A DNA stretch of 64,000 nucleotides from Halanaerobium saccharolyticum. GTDB taxonomy: Bacteria > Bacillota > Halanaerobiia > Halanaerobiales > Halanaerobiaceae. The position numbers and the translations under genes are program-made. The DNA is taken from contig NZ_QAXS01000011.1 in assembly GCF_003053565.1 (NCBI RefSeq), positions 1 through 64,000 of the forward strand, read 5' to 3'. Under the pieces are notes generated by a model. It worked only from the letters and a program-made list of their open reading frames with translations, was not told the DNA's origin and did no database searches. This document shows, piece after piece, positions 44,728 to 53,499 of this stretch. Each line of letters opens with the position of its first letter. Within the stretch, counting starts at the first letter, position 1.

Positions 44728-45738
44728 TTATAATTCAAGGTCTTTTTCGAGATATTCAATAATATCAGTAATATTATTAACTTTTAAAAGTTCTAAGTCA
44801 GCTGCATATTCAGAGGCTTCTTGATAATTATCTTCTGGTACAATAAATAAATCAACACCGGCCTCTTTAGCTGCCATAATCTTATATTTAACTCCATCTA
44901 TCCGACCGATTTCGCCGTCAAGACTAATTGTTCCTGTACCAGCTATTCTTCTGCCGCCGGTAATATCATCCGGAATTAATTGATTATAAATTTCCATACT
45001 AAAAACACTGCCAGCTGAAGGACCAATAATATTTTCTGTTTCAAAATTGACCTCACCCGGAATCTTATAATCCAGTCCTTTGGAGCTGATTAAAACACCA
45101 ATTGAAGGATTTCCTTCATTACCCTCAAGTTCAAGGGTCTCTAAATCGAATTTCAGCTCTTCTCCCTCGCGAATAACTGTTATTTCAACTACATCACCTA
45201 TGTTTCGGTTTTTAATAATATTAACTGCATCAGCTGCCATTTCAACTTTTTTGCCATCAACAGCTGTAATTAAATCACCTTTTTTTAGGTTATTGTAGGC
45301 GCTTCCATTTTCCATTACCTCTACAATTTCTGCACCTTCTCCAGAAACTTCAACCTGATAGCCAGCCTGTCTAAAAGCAACAGCCTGAGCCTGAAGTTTA
45401 CTTTCTTCCATCAGTTCAGCCATTAATTCTATATATTCATTCATCTCCATATTTTCCGGCAGCTGTTCAGAAATAGCTGTTAATTCCTTATCTTCAGGTG
45501 CAAAAAGTGAAATATAGAAATAATCCCAGGCCACTGCTCTTCTGCTGCTAACCGCCGTCAGCAAAAACTCTCCCTGGTTTTCATAGCCATCTTTTACCTC
45601 AATCATCGGCGAAAGTTCAGCTGCAATTCCAGGCTCCATAACCTGATAGGGCACCGGTATAAAATGACTGATCACAAATAAAATAAATATTATTCCTATT
45701 AACCGAGAATAAAACTTTTTTAATCTTTTATTTCTCAT
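44728..45738 (-). CDS. sepM: PDZ domain and S16 (Lon-type) serine protease, SepM/YlbL-like
   Basis: This 336-residue protein has one N-terminal membrane helix (about 10-28), a PDZ domain (about 120-200) and a Lon-type proteolytic domain with catalytic serine in GPSAGSV and lysine in VKYKIMAAKEAG. YlbL/SepM proteins act outside the cytoplasmic membrane. It stands next to the YlbM homologue as in Bacillus. Substrate unknown. Confidence 0.92.
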   Translation of the reverse strand: MRNKRLKKFYSRLIGIIFILFVISHFIPVPYQVMEPGIAAELSPMIEVKDGYENQGEFLLTAVSSRRAVAWDYFYISLFAPEDKELTAISEQLPENMEMNEYIELMAELMEESKLQAQAVAFRQAGYQVEVSGEGAEIVEVMENGSAYNNLKKGDLITAVDGKKVEMAADAVNIIKNRNIGDVVEITVIREGEELKFDLETLELEGNEGNPSIGVLISSKGLDYKIPGEVNFETENIIGPSAGSVFSMEIYNQLIPDDITGGRRIAGTGTISLDGEIGRIDGVKYKIMAAKEAGVDLFIVPEDNYQEASEYAADLELLKVNNITDIIEYLEKDLEL

Positions 45739-45772
45739 AAAGATCTTCCTTTTTGATTAATTTATTAGTATT

Positions 45773-45793
45773 CAGCAGCAAGAAAAGCTGCTG
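45773..45793. repeat. Inverted repeat in the sepM leader
   Basis: A perfect seven-base inverted repeat, CAGCAGC and GCTGCTG, has a seven-base loop and lies 35 bp upstream of the sepM start. There is no T-tract on either side, so it is a hairpin or protein site rather than a terminator. Confidence 0.5.
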
Positions 45794-45884
45794 AAATAGA
45801 AATTTTTATAGCTCTCGCAAAAAAAGTCAACATATCTATTATATATTATAAACCCTGTTCAATGCAAAATTTTTTCCAGATTTC

Positions 45885-45913
45885 TTGACATAAATTACAG
45901 GCTGGGTTATAAT
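45885..45913 (+). promoter_or_regulatory. Promoter of the lysine riboswitch transcript
   Basis: A perfect TTGACA (45885-45890) and a perfect TATAAT (45908-45913) are separated by 17 bp. They lie about 60 bp upstream of the aptamer. Confidence 0.9.
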
Positions 45914-45967
45914 TTTATATGAAATTGAATATTGAGAATTGATTAGCTTCTGCTAATCATAATAAAT

Positions 45968-46160
45968 ACCTCATCTAATTGATGAGGTAGAGGAGCAGAA
46001 AAAATTAGTAATTCTAAACTCAAGCTTGAATCCAGTTTATATTTAGAATGAAAGGGTTTTCTGCCGAAGTGGGTTTTTTAGGATTCAAAAATCCCGCTGG
46101 GGCTGTACATAAAATGTACAGAACTGTCATAGTATTTTACTATGTTGTGCTATCTCAGAA
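45968..46160 (+). ncRNA. Lysine riboswitch (L box)
   Basis: Conserved L-box blocks appear in order: GAGGTAGAGGAGC, TTAGTA, GAAAGGGTTTTCTGCCGAAG, GGGGCTGTACAT with its hairpin partner ATGTACAG, ACTGTCAT, and GTGCTATCTCA closing P1 with TGAGGTAG. An extra upstream segment ACCTCATC (45968-45975) is complementary to the P1 5' strand. A terminator follows. The downstream gene is an NhaC-family transporter, a known lysine-riboswitch partner. Confidence 0.95.
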
Positions 46161-46186
46161 TCATGATGAGGCGATTTTTGCTATTA

Positions 46187-46213
46187 ACCCGGCATATCGC
46201 CGGGTATTTTTTA
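46187..46213 (+). terminator. Riboswitch expression-platform terminator
   Basis: ACCCGGC and GCCGGGT form a short GC-rich stem with a T-rich tract after it. GGCGAT (46170-46175) can instead pair with ATCGCC (46196-46201), giving a candidate antiterminator. It controls read-through into the transporter gene at 46268. Confidence 0.85.
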
Positions 46214-46267
46214 TGCCCTAAAACTTTTATTCAATTTTTAGAAAACAAAAACTAGGAGGCTTTATTT

Positions 46268-47809
46268 ATGGAAAGTTATGGTATTATTTCTCTGCTGCCG
46301 CCACTACTGGCTATCATTTTGGCCTGGTGGAGCAAACAGGTTGTTTTGTCTTTATTTTTAGGAGTTTTTGCTGGTGCATTGATTACAAATGGATATAATC
46401 CAATCTTTGCTTTTATGCATACTCTGGATGATTATATTTTAGCTTCACTTGCTGATTCCTGGAATGCCGGTATTATTTTATTTTTGCTGGCAATGGGAGG
46501 CATGATCGGGATAATTAATAAATCAGGCGGGATTATTGCTATCGGTGAATATGTTGCCGAAAAGGCAAATTCTGTACTTAAAACTCAACTTGCAGCCTGG
46601 TTTATGGGAGTTCTGATCTTTTTTGATGATTATGCAAATACCTTAATTGTTGGGAACACAATGCGCCCAATAACTGACAAAATGAAAATTTCAAGAGAAA
46701 AACTGGCTTTTATAGTTGATTTAACTGCTGCTGCCGTTTCAAGTATTGTGCCAATTTCAACCTGGATTGCTTTTGAAGTTGGAGTAATTAGAGATGGTTT
46801 TGATTCTCTCGGCCTGGAAATGAATGCTTATGGAACCTTTGTGCAAACTATACCTTATCGTTTTTACAGTATTTTTGCACTTGGTTTTGCTTTAATAATT
46901 ATCTTTACTGCCAAAGATTTTGGACCGATGTTAAAGGCAGAAAAAAGAGCCCGCTCAACCGGGGAAACTTTGAGACCGGGATCTACTCCGATGGTTTCTC
47001 AGGAAATGGAAGAAATTGAACAGCCAGAAGGAAAAAGTTTTACCTTTAGCAATTCATTTTTACCTATTATTGGAGTTATTCTAATTACTCTAATTGGCCT
47101 CTGGTATAATGGTGGAGGTTTGGAAGCTGGAACTTCAGTTAGAGATGCTTTTGGTAATGCTGATGCAAGTATTGTTCTTCTCTGGGCAGCCATTACAGGT
47201 AGTTTTATCGCAGGAATTCTTTCTTTTTCTAAAGGGATTCTCAATATCAGTGAAACTGTTGACGGCTGGATTGATGGAGCAAAGTCAATGTTTATTGCCT
47301 GTTTAATCCTTGTTTTAGCCTGGTCTATCGGTAGTATTACAGATGACTTAGGAACTGCAAATTACTTAGTAGGTATTTTAGAAGGAAACATTATTCCAGA
47401 AATTGTTCCGGTGATGATTTTTGCTTTTTCTGCATTTATTGCCTTTACAATTGGAAGTTCCTGGGGAACTGTAGCTATTGTAATGCCGCTTGCTATTCCT
47501 CTTGCAAACTCAATTGGAATACCAATGCTGCCGACAATTGCTGCTGTCTTAACAGCAAGTGTAATGGGAGACCACTGTTCACCAATTTCTGATACAACTA
47601 TCATGTCTTCTACAGCCTCTGCTGTTGACCATATGGATCATGTCAGCACTCAGATGCCTTATGCTTTAACAGTTGGACTGGTAGCTGCTTTATTCGGCTT
47701 TTTACCAGCTGGCTTTGGACTGTCATCTGTTTACCTATTACCTTTAGGACTTATCGTTCTTTACCTGATTGTTAGTTTCTTTGGTAAAAAAGCAGAAGAA
47801 GTCATTTAA
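46268..47809 (+). CDS. NhaC-family transporter, probable lysine transporter (LysW type)
   Basis: This 513-residue polytopic membrane protein of the NhaC Na+/H+ antiporter family has about 11-12 helices, the FFDDYANTLIVGNTMRP motif and a C-terminal GDHCSPISDTTIMSS motif. By sequence alone it would be called an antiporter. The lysine riboswitch directly upstream argues for lysine uptake, as proposed for LysW proteins. It is a single-gene unit with a GGAGG ribosome-binding site and a terminator after it. Confidence 0.9.
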   Translation: MESYGIISLLPPLLAIILAWWSKQVVLSLFLGVFAGALITNGYNPIFAFMHTLDDYILASLADSWNAGIILFLLAMGGMIGIINKSGGIIAIGEYVAEKANSVLKTQLAAWFMGVLIFFDDYANTLIVGNTMRPITDKMKISREKLAFIVDLTAAAVSSIVPISTWIAFEVGVIRDGFDSLGLEMNAYGTFVQTIPYRFYSIFALGFALIIIFTAKDFGPMLKAEKRARSTGETLRPGSTPMVSQEMEEIEQPEGKSFTFSNSFLPIIGVILITLIGLWYNGGGLEAGTSVRDAFGNADASIVLLWAAITGSFIAGILSFSKGILNISETVDGWIDGAKSMFIACLILVLAWSIGSITDDLGTANYLVGILEGNIIPEIVPVMIFAFSAFIAFTIGSSWGTVAIVMPLAIPLANSIGIPMLPTIAAVLTASVMGDHCSPISDTTIMSSTASAVDHMDHVSTQMPYALTVGLVAALFGFLPAGFGLSSVYLLPLGLIVLYLIVSFFGKKAEEVI

Positions 47810-47844
47810 CTTAATTCTCTAAAATCAAATAGATAAAAACTGCA

Positions 47845-47875
47845 GAAGACCGCTCTTAAAAAAGAGCGGTCTTTA
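47845..47875. terminator. Bidirectional terminator between convergent genes
   Basis: AGACCGCTCTT and AAGAGCGGTCT form an 11-pair stem flanked by A and T runs. It can serve both the transporter gene (+) and the GGDEF-EAL gene (-). Confidence 0.88.
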
Positions 47876-47888
47876 ATTATTTAAATAT

Positions 47889-49976
47889 TTATTTATCACT
47901 ATATATTTTTCCAAGCTCAACTTCCGGCATTGGTGGATTAAAATAATATCCCTGAATAATGTCATTATTGAGCTGATTAAGAGATTTTAATTCAATTTCT
48001 TTTTCTACACCTTCAGCTATAGTCTTTAACTTTAAAAGATGAGCAATATTAATTATTGATTCCACAATATTTCTGCCATCATCACTTAAGGTCATGTTCC
48101 GGATAAAAGAAATATCGATTTTAAGGTAATCAATCGGAAATTTCTGCAGATAACTAAATGAAGAATATCCCGTCCCAAAATCATCAATGGAAATAGAAAA
48201 TCCCCTTTCCTTCATTTTGTTCATTACTTTTAAGCTGTGATTAACATCATCCATGGCACTGGATTCTGTAATTTCAAAATTAATTAAGTTGTTATCTATA
48301 CCAGCAGCTTCAATAATCTGGTAAATACTCTGCAGATGCTCACTATCTTCAAGCTGTCTGGCAGAAAGGTTGATAGAAATTGGAACAACTTGAAAACCGG
48401 AATTCAACCAGCTTTTTATACTTTTAACTACCTTAGTAATAACAATTAGACCTACTTTTTTAATCAGCTGAGAATTCTCTAAAACGGGAATAAACTCTGC
48501 CGGTGATATCAGACCTTTATCCGGACTCTGCCATCGGATCAAGGCTTCCATTCCATAGAGTTCTTTGCTCTGACCTTTGTAGTAGGGCTGATAATAAATT
48601 ACAAATTCATCATTTTTTATTGCCTGATCAAGCCTGGCTTCCATTTTAGTAAATTGCTTAATTTCCTGGTTCATTTCCCGGTCAAAAAAAGCATAATCAT
48701 TTTTCTTAATATTAATTAGAGCAATTTCGGCATTGGAAAGTAAACTCTGGGAATTAATACAGTCATCAGGATAAACTGAAATACCAATTCGAGCATTCAG
48801 CATAAATGGTTCATAATTATAGATAATTGCATTTGAGAAAATTTCTAATAAATTTTCAGCTGTTTTGTAGATTTCATTTGCAGAATTGAGATCATCTACT
48901 ATCATCGCAAAATTATCTCCGCCAAGATAGGAAAGATGATTATCACTGTCTATTTTAACACATTTTGAATTATCGTCTGCCCTGGCATTAATTTCTTCTG
49001 CCACCAGATTAATTAAACTGTAATTGCTTTCTGAATCGGTATATATATCATTTAAATACTTGATGCGATTAATATTGACTACTAAAACTGCAATTTTTTT
49101 ATCAGAATTAATTTCAATTAGATTATCAATTTTACTTCTTACAGATTTTCGGTTTGGTAAGCCTGTTATAAGATCGTAATTAGAAATATATTCAATTTTC
49201 CGCCGCAGTTTTTCGTTTTGAGTAATATCTCTGCCGACAGATATATAATTAATAATCTTACTGTTGTGGTCTTTTATCGGGGTTATAGTCTGTTCAGAAT
49301 AGAAATATTCTCCATTCTTTTTTTGATTAATAATTACATCGTTAAAGACCTCACCGGACTTTATTGTCTGCCAGAGTTTTTTATAATATTTATTATTATG
49401 CTTATCTGATTTAAAAAGAGATGGTTTTTTACCAATTACTTCATCCTTGCTGTAACCTGTTATCTCCTCAACAGTAGTATTTGCATATTCAATAACTCCA
49501 GATTGATCTGTGATCACAACCCAGTTATCTGTTTCATTTATGGCCTTTACAAGTTTAAGCATTTCCATTTCCTGTTCTAAATCTTTACTTAAATTTTTGG
49601 CAATAGAAATAACCTCTTCGACACTTCCATTTTCTTTAATTACAGCGTTATTCCAGCTGCAGTTAATAATGGAGCCATCTTTTTTTATTCCTCGACTCAT
49701 AAAATCTCTCGGAAGAGCATCCAGTTTATTATTTTTCCACTTCCGCCAGACATCCCTGTCTTCTGCTGCTATAATTGTAGAAATAAAATCTTTGTTCTCT
49801 ATCTCTATTTTATTCCAACCAAATAGCTCTTCTGCTGCCTGATTTAAATCAATGATATCTCCTTCGCGATTCCAGGAAATAAATGCCAGAGGAGATTTTT
49901 GATAGATTAAATTGAGTCTTTGTTGAGTATATTTTAATTTCTGGATTATAAATTCTTCATTTTCTATTTCTGACAT
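47889..49976 (-). CDS. PAS-PAS-GGDEF-EAL protein, probable c-di-GMP phosphodiesterase
   Basis: This soluble protein of about 695 residues has two PAS domains (about 20-130 and 140-260), a GGDEF domain (about 270-425) and an EAL domain (about 440-690). The cyclase motif is changed to GGDNF, so synthesis is unlikely. The EAL part keeps MEAL, ISINLSA, FEITES, DDFGTGYSS, LKID, AEGVE and the final QGYYF, so hydrolysis of c-di-GMP is expected. The PAS ligand is unknown. Start ATG 49976; GTG 49988 sits inside the AAAGGTG ribosome-binding site. Confidence 0.93.
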   Translation of the reverse strand: MSEIENEEFIIQKLKYTQQRLNLIYQKSPLAFISWNREGDIIDLNQAAEELFGWNKIEIENKDFISTIIAAEDRDVWRKWKNNKLDALPRDFMSRGIKKDGSIINCSWNNAVIKENGSVEEVISIAKNLSKDLEQEMEMLKLVKAINETDNWVVITDQSGVIEYANTTVEEITGYSKDEVIGKKPSLFKSDKHNNKYYKKLWQTIKSGEVFNDVIINQKKNGEYFYSEQTITPIKDHNSKIINYISVGRDITQNEKLRRKIEYISNYDLITGLPNRKSVRSKIDNLIEINSDKKIAVLVVNINRIKYLNDIYTDSESNYSLINLVAEEINARADDNSKCVKIDSDNHLSYLGGDNFAMIVDDLNSANEIYKTAENLLEIFSNAIIYNYEPFMLNARIGISVYPDDCINSQSLLSNAEIALINIKKNDYAFFDREMNQEIKQFTKMEARLDQAIKNDEFVIYYQPYYKGQSKELYGMEALIRWQSPDKGLISPAEFIPVLENSQLIKKVGLIVITKVVKSIKSWLNSGFQVVPISINLSARQLEDSEHLQSIYQIIEAAGIDNNLINFEITESSAMDDVNHSLKVMNKMKERGFSISIDDFGTGYSSFSYLQKFPIDYLKIDISFIRNMTLSDDGRNIVESIINIAHLLKLKTIAEGVEKEIELKSLNQLNNDIIQGYYFNPPMPEVELGKIYSDK

Positions 49977-49992
49977 ACAATTTTCCACCTTT

Positions 49993-50763
49993 TTAGCGCC
50001 AGTATTTTTTCATTTTTGTTCTTAAAAGTTGAAAATCTTCCTTTTCAGGCCACAGTTCTCTATTATCACTATCTCTCATTGCTGAAACTAGATTAGCAAA
50101 TAACTGCTGATCATTAAAATAATGAGCAAAATCTTCTCTTACCTGAGAACGCGCTGAATGGCCATCATAGGGACAGGCACTCCTTTTTATTTCAATTTTT
50201 CTTTTGTTAATTTCTGCAGAAATAATATCCTCTCTCAAATATATTAAAGGCCTAATAATTTTTACTCCACTTTCACTCAAAAATCTCTCAGGCTGCAGAG
50301 CTTTCAGCTGACCGGAATAAAAAATACTCATCAAAAATGTCTCCACTGCATCATCCAGATGGTGGCCGAAAGCAAGCTTATTATAATTATTCTGCTGCAG
50401 ATAATTAATTATAGCCCCTTTACGGAAATGAGCACATTTGGAACAGGGATTTTCGCTTTCTGCTTCGTTTATGTAATTAGCAATTTTAGTTTCTATAATT
50501 TTCAAATCAACATTTAATTGTTCACAAAATTCTTCGATTCTAACGGCAGTGGAGTTTTTAAAACCCGGGTCTACATGAACTGCCATCAAACTGAAATTTT
50601 TATTAAAATGGTCCGCAAATATTTTTAAAATCATTAATAAAAAAGTGCTGTCCTTACCACCAGAAAGACCAACTGCTATCCGATCTCCATCCTCAATCAA
50701 ATCAAATTCTGCAACTGCCTTAACAACCTTTGCTGTAATCGAGCTGTCAAAAGATAAATCCAT
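49993..50763 (-). CDS. TtcA-like ATP pyrophosphatase, tRNA 2-thiolation family
   Basis: This 256-residue PP-loop protein has the nucleotide motif SGGKDS (about 34-39), a PCSKC cysteine pair near the middle and a further cysteine in SACPYDGHSAR. These three cysteines are typical of the TtcA group, which binds an iron-sulfur cluster and thiolates tRNA cytidine 32. Related anaerobe proteins may modify other positions. ATG start after AAGGAG. It lies 5 bp before the GGDEF-EAL frame. Confidence 0.88.
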   Translation of the reverse strand: MDLSFDSSITAKVVKAVAEFDLIEDGDRIAVGLSGGKDSTFLLMILKIFADHFNKNFSLMAVHVDPGFKNSTAVRIEEFCEQLNVDLKIIETKIANYINEAESENPCSKCAHFRKGAIINYLQQNNYNKLAFGHHLDDAVETFLMSIFYSGQLKALQPERFLSESGVKIIRPLIYLREDIISAEINKRKIEIKRSACPYDGHSARSQVREDFAHYFNDQQLFANLVSAMRDSDNRELWPEKEDFQLLRTKMKKYWR

Positions 50764-50765
50764 AA

Positions 50766-51647
50766 TTACTCCTTAATCTTTATTAACCAATTTTTTAGTT
50801 CTGCAGATCTTTTTTCTGCAAGCCGATAACCAGAATTGTATAAGTCTTCAAGTTCTTCTGGATCACGACTGAAGCGATCAATATCAATTTTTTCGGGTCT
50901 GAAAACAAAAAACTGATTAGCTTTTTCTTTTTCTGCTATTAAATCAAGACTCTGATTATAAATTTGGTGTCTTTCTTTTAAATCATCAATTAAATTGGGA
51001 TATTTTCTTAAAAAAAGTTCCATAATAAATTCTGCTTTAATTGGGCTTTTGCGGTATCCTCTCTCTCTGGTTAAAATTACAAGTAGATTTTGATAACCAT
51101 CTGCCAGAGCTTTTTTTACCGGTATCGAATCTCTAATTCCCCCATCAAGATAAAAATTATCACCAATTTTTACCGGATTTGAAACAAGGGGTAAACTGCT
51201 TGATGCTTTAAAAATCTTATCAATTTTATTGACTTTATCATACTGCTGCGGTTCAAAATATTTAACTTCACCGCTGCTGCATTCTGTAACTGCAACCTTA
51301 AGCCTTGTAGTTGATTTTTTAAAACTCTGATAATCAAAAGGTAAGATTTCATGTGGAAGTTGATGAAAAAGAAAATCCATCCCAAAGTAGCTTCCATCTT
51401 TAATTAAATTTTTTATTCCCATATATCTCTTATCTTCTACAAGTTCAGTAAATATTTTTTTATTGCGGGTGACCTGTCTGCTGGTATAATTAGCACCATT
51501 GTTGGCTCCAGCCGATACTCCAATAGTATAATCAAAATAAATCTCATTTTTTAGTAAATAATCGATAATACCAGCAGTAAAAGCTCCCCTCATTCCTCCA
51601 CCTTCTAATACAAGTCCACAATTATTAATCTGCAATCTAAATAACAC
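50766..51647 (-). CDS. Patatin-like phospholipase family protein (YlbK-like)
   Basis: This 293-residue patatin-fold hydrolase has the oxyanion motif GLVLEGGGMRGAF, the nucleophile in GVSAG and the catalytic aspartate in DGGIRDSIP. All three are intact, so lipid acyl hydrolase activity is possible. Location between sepM/tmcAL and coaD/rsmD matches Bacillus ylbK. The start at 51647 is a GTG overlapping a TGAGGTG ribosome-binding site; a TTG four codons on is an alternative. Confidence 0.88.
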   Translation of the reverse strand: MLFRLQINNCGLVLEGGGMRGAFTAGIIDYLLKNEIYFDYTIGVSAGANNGANYTSRQVTRNKKIFTELVEDKRYMGIKNLIKDGSYFGMDFLFHQLPHEILPFDYQSFKKSTTRLKVAVTECSSGEVKYFEPQQYDKVNKIDKIFKASSSLPLVSNPVKIGDNFYLDGGIRDSIPVKKALADGYQNLLVILTRERGYRKSPIKAEFIMELFLRKYPNLIDDLKERHQIYNQSLDLIAEKEKANQFFVFRPEKIDIDRFSRDPEELEDLYNSGYRLAEKRSAELKNWLIKIKE

Positions 51648-51651
51648 CTCA

Positions 51652-52023
51652 TTATTTTACTTTTCTTATATCTTTTCCAAAAGGCATTAATGATAAATAA
51701 GCAAGTTTTAAACTTTGTTTAGCAAACGGAATTCCAATAATCGTAATTCCAAAAATCAGAGCAGAAACTAAATTAATAACAGCAAGTTCCCAGCCGAAAA
51801 CAATAATCCAGATAATATTTGCAATTAAGCCGATTGAAGAGCTGTCTTTTTCGACTATTTCTTTACCAAATGGTGCAAGCTGCATTTTTGCCATCTTAAA
51901 ACACTGTTTACCAACTGGTATTCCAATAATTGTAATTGACCAGAGCAGTCCTGCAACCCACCAACCAATAGCCTCAATCAGACCACCAAAAATAAACCAG
52001 ATAATATTTCCTATTAAAGTCAT
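51652..52023 (-). CDS. YccF domain membrane protein
   Basis: This 123-residue membrane protein is built from two similar halves. Each has a NIIW segment, a hydrophobic helix, an ITIIGIP motif and an FGK ending. This is the YccF (DUF307) duplication. The function is unknown. It ends 4 bp before the patatin gene frame and lies 19 bp downstream of the prenyltransferase gene. Confidence 0.88.
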   Translation of the reverse strand: MTLIGNIIWFIFGGLIEAIGWWVAGLLWSITIIGIPVGKQCFKMAKMQLAPFGKEIVEKDSSSIGLIANIIWIIVFGWELAVINLVSALIFGITIIGIPFAKQSLKLAYLSLMPFGKDIRKVK

Positions 52024-52042
52024 AAATTTTTACCCCCTTTTT

Positions 52043-52981
52043 TTAAAAAACAACTGCAATTAATAAAGTTACTGCTGTAGAATAATTTATAATCACAAAA
52101 TTCTTGACTGATAAAACAAATGTGTCTTTTTTGCTCTGGTATTTTTCAAAAAGATTTATATTTGGCTGTACTATAAAAATAGATAAAAGTGAAAAAAGAG
52201 ATATTAATGGCAGAATCTTTAACAAAACAGCTGCTAAAATACTCAGATAAGAAAAATAATATAAATACCTGAATAATTTAAGACTTTTACTGCGGGAAAG
52301 ATAGATCGGCAGAGTGAATCTCTTATTTGCCAGGTCATCTTCAAGATCACAGATATTATTTGCCAGCATAATGTTGGCAATGCCAAAAATAAGCGGCAGT
52401 GAAAAGATAAATATTTTAAAAATATCAAGATATTTAAACTCTATAATTAATAAGCCACTATTTATTACCAGATCAATTAAATTTAAATTATGTACATAAA
52501 CTGCTAAAAAAGTGATAAAAAAACCCATTGTGAAACCAGAAAAAACTTCTCCAAGCGGAGTTCTAGAAATAGGCACCGGTCCTGAAGTATATAAAATACC
52601 AATTATAAATGAAATAATACCAATGATTAAAACTATAACATCAGTGTTTAAATAAAGCAGTATTCCACTTACTATTGCCAGTAAAAAAAGAATGAAAATA
52701 GTTTTTTTAACATTTTTTTCACTTAAGTTGTAGTTTACTACTGCATTATGTTCTTCATAATTATAGCCTTCTTTTCTTTTAGCCCTGAGAAAATCCTGAT
52801 AATTATTAACTGCAGTTGTCCCCATATCTACGCAGAGCAGCGAAAAAAAGAAAAGAAAAAAATTAAAAATATTAAAATTAGAATAATGGTAGACAAGATA
52901 TAAATTACCCAGTAAAAAAGGAGTGAAACTGGCAATCTTAGTTCTAATTTCGACCAGTTTTAAAAAAGCTGCTGCTGACAC
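52043..52981 (-). CDS. UbiA-family prenyltransferase (MenA-like)
   Basis: This 312-residue polytopic membrane protein has about eight or nine helices. The first Asp-rich region reads TAVNNYQDFLRAKRKEG and the second NNICDLEDDLANKR, consistent with the two Mg-prenyl-diphosphate sites of UbiA enzymes. The overall look is closest to MenA (1,4-dihydroxy-2-naphthoate prenyltransferase). No other menaquinone gene is in the window, so the acceptor is uncertain. GTG start after GGAGG, adjacent to the coaD stop. Confidence 0.85.
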   Translation of the reverse strand: MSAAAFLKLVEIRTKIASFTPFLLGNLYLVYHYSNFNIFNFFLFFFSLLCVDMGTTAVNNYQDFLRAKRKEGYNYEEHNAVVNYNLSEKNVKKTIFILFLLAIVSGILLYLNTDVIVLIIGIISFIIGILYTSGPVPISRTPLGEVFSGFTMGFFITFLAVYVHNLNLIDLVINSGLLIIEFKYLDIFKIFIFSLPLIFGIANIMLANNICDLEDDLANKRFTLPIYLSRSKSLKLFRYLYYFSYLSILAAVLLKILPLISLFSLLSIFIVQPNINLFEKYQSKKDTFVLSVKNFVIINYSTAVTLLIAVVF

Positions 52982-52982
52982 A

Positions 52983-53480
52983 TTATCCCTCCTGATTTTT
53001 TTCTTTAAATTTATTTCTCAACTTTTTATAAACAAAATCAGGGACAAGATCTTTAATATTACCATCAAAATAAGCTGCTTCCTTAATAACGCTTGAACTT
53101 AAAAAAGCATATTTGGTATCTGTCATCAAAAATATAGTTTCAATTTCCTGATCAAGATGTTTGTTCATTGAAGCCATCTGAAATTCACCTTCAAAATCAG
53201 AAACAGCTCTTAAACCGCGTAAAATTGCCTCACCACCAATAGAATGAACATATTTAGTTGTTAAGCCGGAAAAAGAATCAACTTTTACATTTTTAAACTT
53301 TTTGGTAGCTTTTTTTAACATTTCAACCCTTTCATCCATTGTAAATACTGGCTCTTTATTAGGATTGCAGAATACTGAAACTATAACTTCATCAAAAATA
53401 TTAGCCGCTCTTTCAACAATATCAAGATGGCCATTAGTAACAGGATCAAAACTACCTGGATATACAATTTTTTTACTCAT
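52983..53480 (-). CDS. coaD: Phosphopantetheine adenylyltransferase
   Basis: This 165-residue enzyme of coenzyme A synthesis has the YPGSFDPVTNGHLDI motif with NGH, and SSSVIKEAA near the C-terminus. It follows rsmD by 19 bp, the standard Firmicute pairing. Confidence 0.98.
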   Translation of the reverse strand: MSKKIVYPGSFDPVTNGHLDIVERAANIFDEVIVSVFCNPNKEPVFTMDERVEMLKKATKKFKNVKVDSFSGLTTKYVHSIGGEAILRGLRAVSDFEGEFQMASMNKHLDQEIETIFLMTDTKYAFLSSSVIKEAAYFDGNIKDLVPDFVYKKLRNKFKEKNQEG

Positions 53481-53499
53481 ATTAACTACCCCTTATAAT

